A stretch of DNA of 36,234 nt from positions 1-36,234 of the forward strand of contig DDPR01000005.1 in the NCBI GenBank assembly GCA_002342295.1, read 5' to 3'. Numbering within the stretch: position 1 is the stretch's first letter; every line of letters starts with the position of its first letter. Position numbers and translations under genes: made by a program. The notes under the pieces were generated by a model, which was given only the letters and a program-made list of their open reading frames with translations, was not told where the DNA came from and searched no databases. Shown in pieces: positions 23,119 to 30,557 of this stretch. This DNA comes from Burkholderiales bacterium UBA2463. GTDB lineage: Bacteria > Pseudomonadota > Gammaproteobacteria > Burkholderiales > Burkholderiaceae_A.

Positions 23119-24482
23119 GCTTCTTTGGGCTTGCCCCCCAGCAAAACGGGAACGGGCTCAGGCTTGCGCATCACCCCCGTAAGCACGGTGCGAACCGGGC
23201 TTCTTGGGGGAGGAGGAGGCGCGGCGCCAGGGGTCGCAGGCTTTTCCACATAGGGCTGATAGAAGAGCGGATCCACCGCCATGCCGGAGGCCTTGGAGGA
23301 CGCTGAAGTCTGAACGGATGAGGGCCGACGGGAGGGTGGGCTCATGCGGGGCAGCTTGCGACCAATCAGACCCTCGATGTCAGACACCGATCGCTCATCC
23401 AAAGCGGTCATGATCGAGATGGCCTGGCCGGAGGCGCCCGCCCGACCGGTTCGCCCAATGCGATGAACATAGTCCTCGGCGGCATACGGGATGTCAAAGT
23501 TAATGACGGCTGGCAACTCAGCAATATCGAGGCCTCGCGCTGCTACATCGGTGGCCACCAGCACCAGCACCTCGCCCTTCTTAAAGCGCTCGAGGGTTGC
23601 GAGCCGCTCGGACTGACTCTTGTCTCCATGAATCGCATCGGCCGAGATGCCCTCCTTTGAGAGCTCCCGCGCCAGGCGACTCGCCCCAATCTTGGTGTTG
23701 GTGAACACAATGACCTGAGAGAGTCCGAGTTGCTTCACAAGCCCCACCACACACGCGCGTTTTTCCTCTGCCCGCTCAACCGTGTAGACCACCTGCGTCA
23801 CGTTCTCCGCCGTGGCATTGCGTCGGGCCACCTCCACCGTGATGGGGTTGTCTTTCAAAAAAGTCTTGGCCAGCTTGCGAATCTCTGGAGAGAAGGTGGC
23901 CGAAAAGAGCAGGCTCTGACGGCTGGGCGGCAAGAGATTCACAATGCGTTGCAGGTCCGGCAAGAAGCCCATATCGAGCATGCGATCGGCCTCATCCAGC
24001 ACGAGCATGCTCACGGTCGAGAGGTTGACCGTCTTTTGCTGAACGTGATCGAGCAGGCGACCGGGCGTGGCAATGAGCACCTCCACGCCGGCCCTCAGCA
24101 GGGTCGTCTGCGCAGACATATCGACGCCCCCAAACACCACAGCACTTCGAAGTGGCGTGTGCTGCGCGTACTGGATGACGTTCTGATAAATCTGATCGGC
24201 GAGTTCTCGGGTGGGAGCAAGCATGAGCGCGCGAACCGGGTGCCTGGCAGGTGACACACTCGCACTGGCATACGGCATGAGTCGATGCAGGATGGGCAGG
24301 GTGAAGGCCGCGGTCTTTCCGGTTCCCGTCTGGGCGGCGCCCATGACGTCCTGACCCTGCATCACATGGGGTATGGCCTGCGCTTGAATGGGGGTGGGGG
24401 TCTCGTAGCCTGCGTCCTGCACGGCCTTGAGGATGTCTGGGTGAAGACCCAGTTCGGTAAATTGCATCTCCGCATTATCCAT
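23115..24482 (-). CDS. rhlE: DEAD-box ATP-dependent RNA helicase, RhlE type
   Basis: RNA helicase of about 455 residues. Q-motif region is FTELGLHPDIL...PTPIQ, motif I AQTGTGKT (50-57), PTRELA (89-94), ATPGR (137-141), motif II DEAD (162-165), SAT, and motif VI HRIGRTGR. The C-terminus is a low-complexity Ser/Pro-rich tail with a run of prolines, as in RhlE-like proteins acting on ribosomes or the degradosome. ATG 24482 is chosen; ATG 24467 (MQFTELGL) also fits the family, while ATG 24560 would run into the divergent transporter gene. Neither has a well-spaced Shine-Dalgarno. Confidence 0.93.
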   Translation of the reverse strand: MDNAEMQFTELGLHPDILKAVQDAGYETPTPIQAQAIPHVMQGQDVMGAAQTGTGKTAAFTLPILHRLMPYASASVSPARHPVRALMLAPTRELADQIYQNVIQYAQHTPLRSAVVFGGVDMSAQTTLLRAGVEVLIATPGRLLDHVQQKTVNLSTVSMLVLDEADRMLDMGFLPDLQRIVNLLPPSRQSLLFSATFSPEIRKLAKTFLKDNPITVEVARRNATAENVTQVVYTVERAEEKRACVVGLVKQLGLSQVIVFTNTKIGASRLARELSKEGISADAIHGDKSQSERLATLERFKKGEVLVLVATDVAARGLDIAELPAVINFDIPYAAEDYVHRIGRTGRAGASGQAISIMTALDERSVSDIEGLIGRKLPRMSPPSRRPSSVQTSASSKASGMAVDPLFYQPYVEKPATPGAAPPPPPRSPVRTVLTGVMRKPEPVPVLLGGKPKEA

Positions 24483-24495
24483 TAGTCTTGGCGCT

Positions 24496-25380
24496 GTGAC
24501 GCCCTTTTTGCGCTCCTGCTTCCCACTCCTCTTTGTCCTCATCTGGAGCACCGGCTTCATCGTGGCCCGCTACGGCATGCCCCATGCCGAGCCCATGACC
24601 TTCTTGCTGATGCGTTTTGTTGGTGTGCTCATCGTGCTCGTGCCCGTCTCTCTGTGGTTTCACGCCCCCTGGCCAGACCGAGCCCTGGCATGGCGTATCG
24701 CGCTTGCGGGCCTCTTGCTTCAGGCGGGCTACCTCGGGGGCGTCTGGGCGGCTGTGCGCGAGGGCATGACGGCTGGCCTCATCGCGCTCATCGTGGGTCT
24801 TCAGCCCATCATCACGGCCTGCCTATCAACCCTCGTTCAAGAGCGCGTTCGACCCCTTCAGTGGGTGGGCCTTCTGCTGGGGCTGGCCGGAGTAGCCCTC
24901 GTTGTCTCAACCAAGATCAGTCTTCTGGGACTGTCCTGGCAGAGTCTTGCCCTTGCAGGACTCGCGCTGGCGAGCATCACCGCGGGCACGCTTTATCAAA
25001 AGGCTCGCTGCCCCCACTTTGACCTGCGAACGGGCGGTGTCATCCAGTTCGGTGCCTCAGCACTCATCTGTCTGCCCTTTGTTCTGTTTCTCGAGACCAG
25101 GGAGGTCGACTGGCACCCAGAGATGATTGGCGCTCTTATCTGGTCGGTCTTTGCTCTGTCCATTGGCGCTATTTCGCTGCTCTTTGTGATGATTCGCGAG
25201 GGTGCGGCCACGAAGGTCACGAGCCTGCTCTACCTCACGCCACCCACAACGGCTGTCATGGCCCACATCCTCTTTGACGAACCCATCACGGCCCTGACCG
25301 CAGCGGGCATCGCGCTCACGATGCTCGGGGTCTGGCTTGCCTCACACGCCGTCACGCAAGCGCGCTATGCTTCCCCTTGA
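24496..25380 (+). CDS. EamA/DMT family transporter
   Basis: Inner-membrane protein of 294 residues with about ten hydrophobic helices in two EamA repeats (roughly 8-140 and 150-285). It begins FPLLFVLIWSTGFIVARYG, a typical first helix of this family, and the second repeat contains the helix VTSLLYLTPPTTAVMAHILFDE. These carriers export amino acids or other metabolites; the substrate is not predictable. Starts with GTG, only 13 bases from the divergent rhlE start, so the promoters must overlap coding sequence. The cytochrome gene follows after 31 bases. Confidence 0.9.
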   Translation: MTPFLRSCFPLLFVLIWSTGFIVARYGMPHAEPMTFLLMRFVGVLIVLVPVSLWFHAPWPDRALAWRIALAGLLLQAGYLGGVWAAVREGMTAGLIALIVGLQPIITACLSTLVQERVRPLQWVGLLLGLAGVALVVSTKISLLGLSWQSLALAGLALASITAGTLYQKARCPHFDLRTGGVIQFGASALICLPFVLFLETREVDWHPEMIGALIWSVFALSIGAISLLFVMIREGAATKVTSLLYLTPPTTAVMAHILFDEPITALTAAGIALTMLGVWLASHAVTQARYASP

Positions 25381-25411
25381 AATTGCTCCACTCACCTTGA
25401 AGGGGTTTGAA

Positions 25412-25864
25412 ATGAAAAAATCAATTCGTCTTGCGCTGGCCATGGCTGCTCTTGTCGCTATTGCCGCAGATGCGCTCGCTGTGAACTTTGCCAAGCCTGC
25501 AGATGCCATCAAGTACCGTCAGAGCGCCTTCAGCCTCATGGGCTCACACTTCAGTGACATCAACGCAATGCTCAAGGGCGACATTCCCTTTGATGCCAAG
25601 CGAGCCGCCCTCGATGCAGACATCGTTGCAACCCTCGCCTCCATGCCCTGGAAGGCCTTTGGCCCAGGAACGGAGGGAGGCAAATCCAAGCCCGAGATCT
25701 GGAAAGAGATGGACAAGGTCAAGGCGGGCGCACAGGAACTCGAGAAGGCCTCTGCCGAGCTCAAGAAAGTTGCCGCAACGGGCGATGTGGAGAATCTCAA
25801 GAAAGCGTTCGCCAACACGGCCAAAACCTGCAAGGCCTGTCACGACAGTTATCGCGACAAGTAA
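25412..25864 (+). CDS. Cytochrome c (c'/c556 family), periplasmic
   Basis: Four-helix cytochrome of 150 residues with a signal peptide (MKKSIRLALAMAALVAIAADALA). Haem is attached at the C-terminal CKACH. YRQSAFSLMGSHF near the mature N-terminus offers a methionine ligand, which points to six-coordinate c556 rather than five-coordinate c'. Carries electrons in the periplasm, possibly paired with the adjacent b-type cytochrome. AAGGGG lies 6-7 bases before ATG 25412; an upstream in-frame ATG at 25337 lies inside the transporter gene. It overlaps the b561 gene tail to tail by 16 bases. Confidence 0.92.
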   Translation: MKKSIRLALAMAALVAIAADALAVNFAKPADAIKYRQSAFSLMGSHFSDINAMLKGDIPFDAKRAALDADIVATLASMPWKAFGPGTEGGKSKPEIWKEMDKVKAGAQELEKASAELKKVAATGDVENLKKAFANTAKTCKACHDSYRDK

Positions 25865-26544
25865 GTCAGCGCAGTCAGGATGAGGCTCAGGGCCGCAAGC
25901 CATGTGGCAAGCGCGCCCAGCCTCAGCCAAACATCATCTCGGGAAGGAGCCTCGCCGTCTTCGAGCGGTCGCTCCATCATGGCATCCCCGCTAATCATGG
26001 GGCCTACGAGATTCCTCTTTTTCTTCACGAAGTAGAAAGCAATCGCCGCCAGATGCAGTCCGATCATGGCGTAGAGCACGCCCTGCAGGTTGGAGTGAAT
26101 GCTTGAAGCCACAGACACCCACCCTTCAGAGAGGTGGGCCACCAGCGGACCACGAAAGCTGATGTTGTCATCGGTTGCAAGGCCGGTGAGCGCCTGCACG
26201 AGAACCAAAACGAGAAGGGCAACCACCGAGTAGCCCCCCAGGGGGTTATGTCCCAGACGCTGCGACTGCGTGCCTTTGACGTAGGCAAGGACTGCGCGTG
26301 GCGCGCGAAGAAACGAAGAGAAGCGGGCGTAGCGGCCACCCCAGAGACCCCAGCCCAAACGAAACAGGATGAGCGAGAGGGCAAAGTAGCCAAAGCGTGC
26401 ATGCCACTCCATCTCACCCCACTCCGAAGACAGATAGGAGCCCAACACACTGGTCGCAAGGGTCCAATGAAACACTCTTGTCGGCAGATCCCACACGCGC
26501 ACGTGTGAGGCACCTGAAGGGACCGCGTTCTGAGCCTCTCTCAT
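25849..26544 (-). CDS. Cytochrome b561-type membrane protein
   Basis: Di-haem b-type cytochrome of 231 residues from ATG 26544 (MREAQNAV). It has WDLPTRVFHW, the usual first-helix opening with a haem-ligand histidine. EWHARFGY, IHSNLQGVLYAMIGLHLAA (further histidines) and an extra C-terminal helix (ALATWLAALSLILTAL) follow. It moves electrons across or within the inner membrane, commonly to a periplasmic c-type partner such as the convergent neighbour. Longer frames upstream run antisense to azlC and are rejected. No Shine-Dalgarno; TATGAT ends nine bases before the ATG. Confidence 0.92.
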   Translation of the reverse strand: MREAQNAVPSGASHVRVWDLPTRVFHWTLATSVLGSYLSSEWGEMEWHARFGYFALSLILFRLGWGLWGGRYARFSSFLRAPRAVLAYVKGTQSQRLGHNPLGGYSVVALLVLVLVQALTGLATDDNISFRGPLVAHLSEGWVSVASSIHSNLQGVLYAMIGLHLAAIAFYFVKKKRNLVGPMISGDAMMERPLEDGEAPSRDDVWLRLGALATWLAALSLILTALTYLSR

Positions 26545-26553
26545 TGGTTGGGG

Positions 26554-26563
26554 ATCATACAAT
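26554..26563. promoter_or_regulatory. Overlapping divergent -10 elements (b561 and azlC)
   Basis: On the reverse strand TATGAT (26554-26559) precedes the b561 ATG by nine bases. On the forward strand TACAAT (26558-26563) precedes the azlC ATG by exactly six. The two overlap by two bases within a 25-base gap between start codons that contains no Shine-Dalgarno for either gene. Both transcripts would start at or next to their ATG. Confidence 0.5.
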
Positions 26564-26569
26564 TCGACC

Positions 26570-27286
26570 ATGACAAACGTGCACTGGCCTTTGGACAGCG
26601 GGCGAGCCGCCTTTCTCAAAGGCTGCAAGGACGCTCTGGGCGTTCCCGCCGCGGTGCTCTTTGCCGGCATGATGGGCTTTGGCGCCCTTTGCCATAGCGT
26701 GGGCCTCTCGGCCTGGGCTGCGGCTGGCACCACCATCTTCATGTTCGCCTTGCCCGGACAGGTTGTCTTTGCAGAGATGGTCGCCACAGGCGCGAGCGGC
26801 TTGGTCATTGGTGTGGCAGCCATGCTCACCGCCACGCGGTTTATGCCGATGACCCTGGCCCTTCTTCCTCAGATTCCCCTCAATCGTCGAGGCCGGTGGC
26901 TTTATGGGGCGGTTCACTTCCTGTCGATGACGAGTTGGGCCATCGCCATGCGCGACTTCCCGAAGCTTGACCCCGTCCATCGAGGCCCCTACTTTGCCGG
27001 CCTCGGCCTGGTCTGCTGGCTCTGCTCCATTCCGGGGACTGTTCTGGGCTATCTCCTCGCCGGCGAGGTGCCCCTGGCCATCACACTGGCACTCGTCTTT
27101 CTCAATCCGCTTTTTTTTCTTCTGTCGTTCACAGAGGTCAGGCCCCGGGCTAACCGACTGGCCATAGGCCTGGGTGCGGCGATTGGTCCTCTTACCTATC
27201 TTGCCGCCCCCAACGCCAGTCTCTTTAGTGCGGGCCTGATTGGCGGCTCACTCGCCTACCTTCTGAATCGACTGATGCGCTCATGA
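26570..27286 (+). CDS. azlC: AzlC family branched-chain amino acid exporter, large subunit
   Basis: Inner-membrane protein of 238 residues. It contains the family opening F-x-x-G...PAAVLFAGMMGFGALCHSVGLS, then FMFALPGQVVFAEM and ATRFMPMTL, with about seven helices. With AzlD it forms a two-component exporter of branched-chain or related amino acids (AzlCD/BrnFE/YgaZH). It overlaps azlD by four bases (ATGA). The start codon has TACAAT six bases upstream and no Shine-Dalgarno. Confidence 0.93.
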   Translation: MTNVHWPLDSGRAAFLKGCKDALGVPAAVLFAGMMGFGALCHSVGLSAWAAAGTTIFMFALPGQVVFAEMVATGASGLVIGVAAMLTATRFMPMTLALLPQIPLNRRGRWLYGAVHFLSMTSWAIAMRDFPKLDPVHRGPYFAGLGLVCWLCSIPGTVLGYLLAGEVPLAITLALVFLNPLFFLLSFTEVRPRANRLAIGLGAAIGPLTYLAAPNASLFSAGLIGGSLAYLLNRLMRS

Positions 27287-27609
27287 CCGAACTCGTCGCA
27301 CTCGTCGTGGCAGCGCTGGGCACCTATCTCTGGAGGTGTCTCGGTGTGGCCTTCTCGGGCCGGGTCAATATCGAATCCGAGTTCTTTCGATGGATTGCCT
27401 GCGTCTCCTACGCCATGGTTGCAGGCCTCGTTGTTCGTATCATCGTGCTGCCCGTTGGGCTTCTGGCGCAGGTGCCAACACCCCTGAGGCTCCTTGCCTG
27501 CGGCGTGGCCCTTGCACTCATGGTCTGGCCCCACCCGCGCTGGGGAGGTCTGGTGCCAGGACTGCTCGCAGGAAGCCTGGTCATCGCTCTCGCAAGCCTC
27601 GCCCTCTAG
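27283..27609 (+). CDS. azlD: AzlD family branched-chain amino acid exporter, small subunit
   Basis: Small membrane protein of 108 residues with four hydrophobic helices. LGTYLWRCLGVAFSG near the start and WIACVSYAMVAGLVVRI are typical of AzlD. It is the obligate partner of AzlC, with which it overlaps by four bases; its start codon lies inside the azlC stop region, so coupling is expected. Confidence 0.9.
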   Translation: MTELVALVVAALGTYLWRCLGVAFSGRVNIESEFFRWIACVSYAMVAGLVVRIIVLPVGLLAQVPTPLRLLACGVALALMVWPHPRWGGLVPGLLAGSLVIALASLAL

Positions 27610-27632
27610 AAATTCGCGCGTACCATCCCCTC

Positions 27633-29093
27633 ATGCCCCTTCGCGCGCTTGAATCCAGGCTGCCTCCCGGTGCCGTGCTCACCGATGCGAGTCGCTTTGA
27701 GCCCTACGCCGTGGACTGGCGACGTAAGTTCTTTGGCAGACCCCTCGCGGTCGTCTTCGCAAGCTCGGTGTCTGAGGTTCAGGAGATCGTGCGCTGGGCC
27801 CAGACACATCGTGTGGGGCTCGTTCCTCAAGGCGGCAATACGGGGCTCTCGGGTGGCGCAACTCCCTCTACGGCAGGGGACCAGGTTGTACTCAGCCTCT
27901 CTCGGATGACGCGCATTCGCGAAAGAGACGCGCACAACAAGACGATCACGGTCGATGCGGGCGTCACGATGCAGACCGTTCAAGACGAAGCCGAGCGCCT
28001 GGGTCTACTCTTTCCTCTGGACCTCACCGCGCGAGGCTCGGCCACCATTGGAGGAAATCTCTCAACAAATGCGGGCGGCACTGCCGTGCTGCGCTATGGA
28101 AATGCAAGAGCCCTCTGTCTGGGCCTTGAGGTGGTTACTGCACAGGGCGAGGTCTGGGATGGCCTGCGGGGTCTGCGCAAAGACAACACCGGCTACGACT
28201 TGCGAGATCTCTTCATTGGGTCTGAAGGCACGCTAGGCATCATCACCGGCGCGGTGTTGGCGCTGCACCCTCGCCCAGCAGGTGTCATGACTGCACTTGC
28301 GAGCGTGGCTGATGCGAGGGCCGCCGTCTTGCTGTTGGAGCGCGCCCAAGGCATTGCCGGCGCAAACCTCACAGGCTTTGAATTCATGACCCCACTGGCA
28401 ACCGATCCAGTGGCGGTTTACTTCCCCCAGTTTGCAAAGCCCAGCTTGGGTGAACCCTCTGAGGCCTGTGTGCTGCTCGAGGTGTCCCACCCGGAGTCTG
28501 CGCAAGAGGCCACCCGTCAGCTCGAATCTGTGCTGCAAGGAGCGCTGGAGGAAGGGCTTGCCACCGACGCTCTGGTGGCCCAAAACATGACTCAGGCAAA
28601 GGCCTTTTGGAATCTGCGAGAGCACGTGACCTTTGCCTCCGCAGAGGACGGCCCCCAGGTGAAGTTCGACATTGCCCTGCCCATCTCGAGCCTGGCTGAG
28701 TTCTGCGAGGCGACCACCGCGCTTCTGGCGCAGCACTTTCCCGGTGCTCGGGCTGCAAACTTCGGCCACCTCGGAGACGGGAACCTGCACTTCAATGTGG
28801 CCGCCCCCGAGGCCATGGGAGCCGGGCTGAGCCGAGAGGCTCGTCATGAGGCCTTTGGGGCTTACGTCAAACAAAATGAGGACGGCATTCGCCGAGTGGT
28901 CCACGATCAGGTGGTCAAGATGAATGGGTCCATTAGCGCAGAGCACGGCCTGGGCCAGCTGCGTCGAGATGAGGCAGCCCGCTACAAGTCACCGATTGAA
29001 ATGGATCTTATGCAGCGACTCAAAAACGCCTTGGACCCCCTCGGAATTCTCAATCCGAACAAGGTGCTTCGGTTACCATCGGAGCGTGCCTAA
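27633..29093 (+). CDS. FAD-linked 2-hydroxyacid dehydrogenase/oxidase (D2HGDH/GlcD-like)
   Basis: Flavoprotein of 486 residues of the vanillyl-alcohol-oxidase fold. The FAD domain has VPQGGNTGLSGGATP, ATIGGNLSTNAGG and GSEGTLGIITG. The C-terminal cap has the metal-site GHLGDGNLHFNV, ISAEHGLGQ and LDPLGILNPNKVL. Related enzymes oxidise D-2-hydroxyglutarate, D-lactate or glycolate; the substrate is not decided here. Start is ATG 27633 (MPLRAL); the frame is open upstream but overlaps azlD. No Shine-Dalgarno; TACCAT lies six bases before the ATG. It overlaps ubiG by eight bases. Confidence 0.9.
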   Translation: MPLRALESRLPPGAVLTDASRFEPYAVDWRRKFFGRPLAVVFASSVSEVQEIVRWAQTHRVGLVPQGGNTGLSGGATPSTAGDQVVLSLSRMTRIRERDAHNKTITVDAGVTMQTVQDEAERLGLLFPLDLTARGSATIGGNLSTNAGGTAVLRYGNARALCLGLEVVTAQGEVWDGLRGLRKDNTGYDLRDLFIGSEGTLGIITGAVLALHPRPAGVMTALASVADARAAVLLLERAQGIAGANLTGFEFMTPLATDPVAVYFPQFAKPSLGEPSEACVLLEVSHPESAQEATRQLESVLQGALEEGLATDALVAQNMTQAKAFWNLREHVTFASAEDGPQVKFDIALPISSLAEFCEATTALLAQHFPGARAANFGHLGDGNLHFNVAAPEAMGAGLSREARHEAFGAYVKQNEDGIRRVVHDQVVKMNGSISAEHGLGQLRRDEAARYKSPIEMDLMQRLKNALDPLGILNPNKVLRLPSERA

Positions 29094-29799
29094 AGACGCC
29101 TCATCCAACGCCGATCCCGCCGAACTCGAGAAGTTCAGCGCCCTTGCAAGCCGCTGGTGGGATCCGACCAGCGAATTCAAACCCCTTCATCAGATCAACC
29201 CGCTTCGTCTGGGATGGATCGATGGCCTCCATCCGCTCTCGGGCCAGGACGTGCTCGATGTGGGCTGCGGTGGCGGCATCCTCTCTGAGGCCATGGCCCG
29301 CAAGGGCGCGCGGGTCAAAGGTATCGATCTCGCCGAGAAAAGTATTCGGGTTGCGCAGCTTCACAGCCTTGATTCGGGTGTGGCGGTGGAGTACGACATC
29401 GTGAGCACCGAAGACCTCGCAAGTCGCGAACCAGGCCACTACGACATCGTGACCTGCATGGAAATGCTCGAGCACGTGCCGGACCCATCAGCCGTGGTCC
29501 GAGCCTGCGCGGCCCTCACCAAGCCCGGTGGCACGGTCGTCTTCTCCACCATCAACCGCAACCCCAAGAGTTTCTTGTTTGCCATTGTCGGTGCGGAGTA
29601 TGTGCTGCGACTGCTGCCCAAAGGAACCCACGAATACGCCAAATTTACTAAACCCTCTGAGCTTGGTCGTTTTGCGCGCGAGGCGGGTCTTGAACTTGTG
29701 CGGCTCGTGGGCATGACCTACAACCCTCTTCTTAAGCTCTACTCGCTCTCCAAAGACACCGATGTGAACTACATCATGGCTTTTGCCAAGCCGCGATGA
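29086..29799 (+). CDS. ubiG: Ubiquinone biosynthesis O-methyltransferase UbiG
   Basis: SAM-dependent enzyme of 237 residues performing both O-methylations in ubiquinone synthesis. Landmarks are FSALASRWWDP (17-27), LHQINPLRL, DVGCGGGILSE (58-68) and the family tract STINRNPKSFLFAIVGAEYVL with LPKGTHEYAKF. The GTG at 29086 is chosen, with GGAG one base before it, overlapping the preceding stop by eight bases. It is followed by gph with a four-base overlap, a conserved pair in proteobacteria. Confidence 0.95.
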   Translation: MPKDASSNADPAELEKFSALASRWWDPTSEFKPLHQINPLRLGWIDGLHPLSGQDVLDVGCGGGILSEAMARKGARVKGIDLAEKSIRVAQLHSLDSGVAVEYDIVSTEDLASREPGHYDIVTCMEMLEHVPDPSAVVRACAALTKPGGTVVFSTINRNPKSFLFAIVGAEYVLRLLPKGTHEYAKFTKPSELGRFAREAGLELVRLVGMTYNPLLKLYSLSKDTDVNYIMAFAKPR

Positions 29800-30554
29800 G
29801 CTCACCCAACCTTCGCATCAACCCCGACCTGCAGGTCTCGGAGTGGCCTGCCCCCACCCCCCGGGAGGACTGGCGCAAACGCTGGCTTGCCCACCCCCGA
29901 CGGGCGGTTCTCTTTGACCTGGATGGCACCCTGCTCGATACCGCCGCGGATCTGGGCGGAGTCGCCAATGCCCTGCGCGAGAAGGCAGGCCTTACCCCCA
30001 TGGACATCTCTGAACTCCGGCCCTATGCCTCCAAGGGTGCGCGCGGACTGATTCAAAAGGCCCTTGGCGTGGAGTGGGACGATCCTCGCTTTGAATCGCT
30101 TCGAGATGACTTTCTCTCTCTCTATGAGAAGGACATCAGCCGACACACCCAGTTCATGCCCGGCCTCACCGAGGTTGTGGCGGCCCTCGAATCGGCCCAG
30201 ATGCCCTGGGGCATCGTCACCAACAAATACGAGCGCTTTACCTGGCCCCTGGTGGAAGCACTCGGCCTGCGCTCGCGGCTCGCTGTCTGTGTGGGGGGCG
30301 ATACAACCCCTCATGCCAAGCCCCACCCCGCGCCGCTGCGCCATGCCATTGCCCAGCTCGGCCTTCCCGCAGAGGCAGTGGTCTATGTGGGCGATGACTA
30401 TCGAGATATCGTCAGTGGCTTTCACGCGGGCTGCTTCACGGTGGCAGCAGCCTTTGGGTTCTGCTCAAGCGAGCGGCCGGTGTCTGACTGGGGCGCTGAT
30501 GCTACGGCGCAGGAGGGCATCGACCTTCTGCCACTCCTCTCCGGTCCGCACTAG
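29796..30554 (+). CDS. gph: Phosphoglycolate phosphatase (HAD family)
   Basis: HAD-type phosphatase of 252 residues that removes 2-phosphoglycolate, for example from DNA repair. Motif I FDLDGTLLDT (40-49) has nucleophile Asp41; motif II is in GIVTNK; the lysine is in HAKPHPAP; motif IV is GDDYRD. The region between motifs forms the alpha-helical cap. About 35 residues precede motif I, longer than usual, but the ATG overlaps the ubiG stop (ATGA), which supports the start. nadB follows after three bases. Confidence 0.92.
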   Translation: MSSPNLRINPDLQVSEWPAPTPREDWRKRWLAHPRRAVLFDLDGTLLDTAADLGGVANALREKAGLTPMDISELRPYASKGARGLIQKALGVEWDDPRFESLRDDFLSLYEKDISRHTQFMPGLTEVVAALESAQMPWGIVTNKYERFTWPLVEALGLRSRLAVCVGGDTTPHAKPHPAPLRHAIAQLGLPAEAVVYVGDDYRDIVSGFHAGCFTVAAAFGFCSSERPVSDWGADATAQEGIDLLPLLSGPH

Positions 30555-30557
30555 CCC

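Noticed and set aside
24483..24560. N-terminal extension of rhlE from ATG 24560
   Set aside because: Lies antisense to the start of the EamA gene and precedes the conserved helicase beginning.
26545..26835. N-terminal extension of the b561 frame
   Set aside because: These codons are antisense to azlC, and homology to cytochrome b561 starts only after ATG 26544.
27336..27632. N-terminal extension of the FAD oxidase frame
   Set aside because: Out-of-frame overlap with azlD; its residues are Arg/Pro-rich and unlike the family, which begins near MPLRALESRLPPG.
27633..30554. A dedicated glycolate pathway linking the FAD oxidase, gph and the aminotransferase at 21-1271
   Set aside because: gph is in its usual place after ubiG, the oxidase substrate is unknown, and the aminotransferase is 26 kb away; the link is not supported by arrangement.
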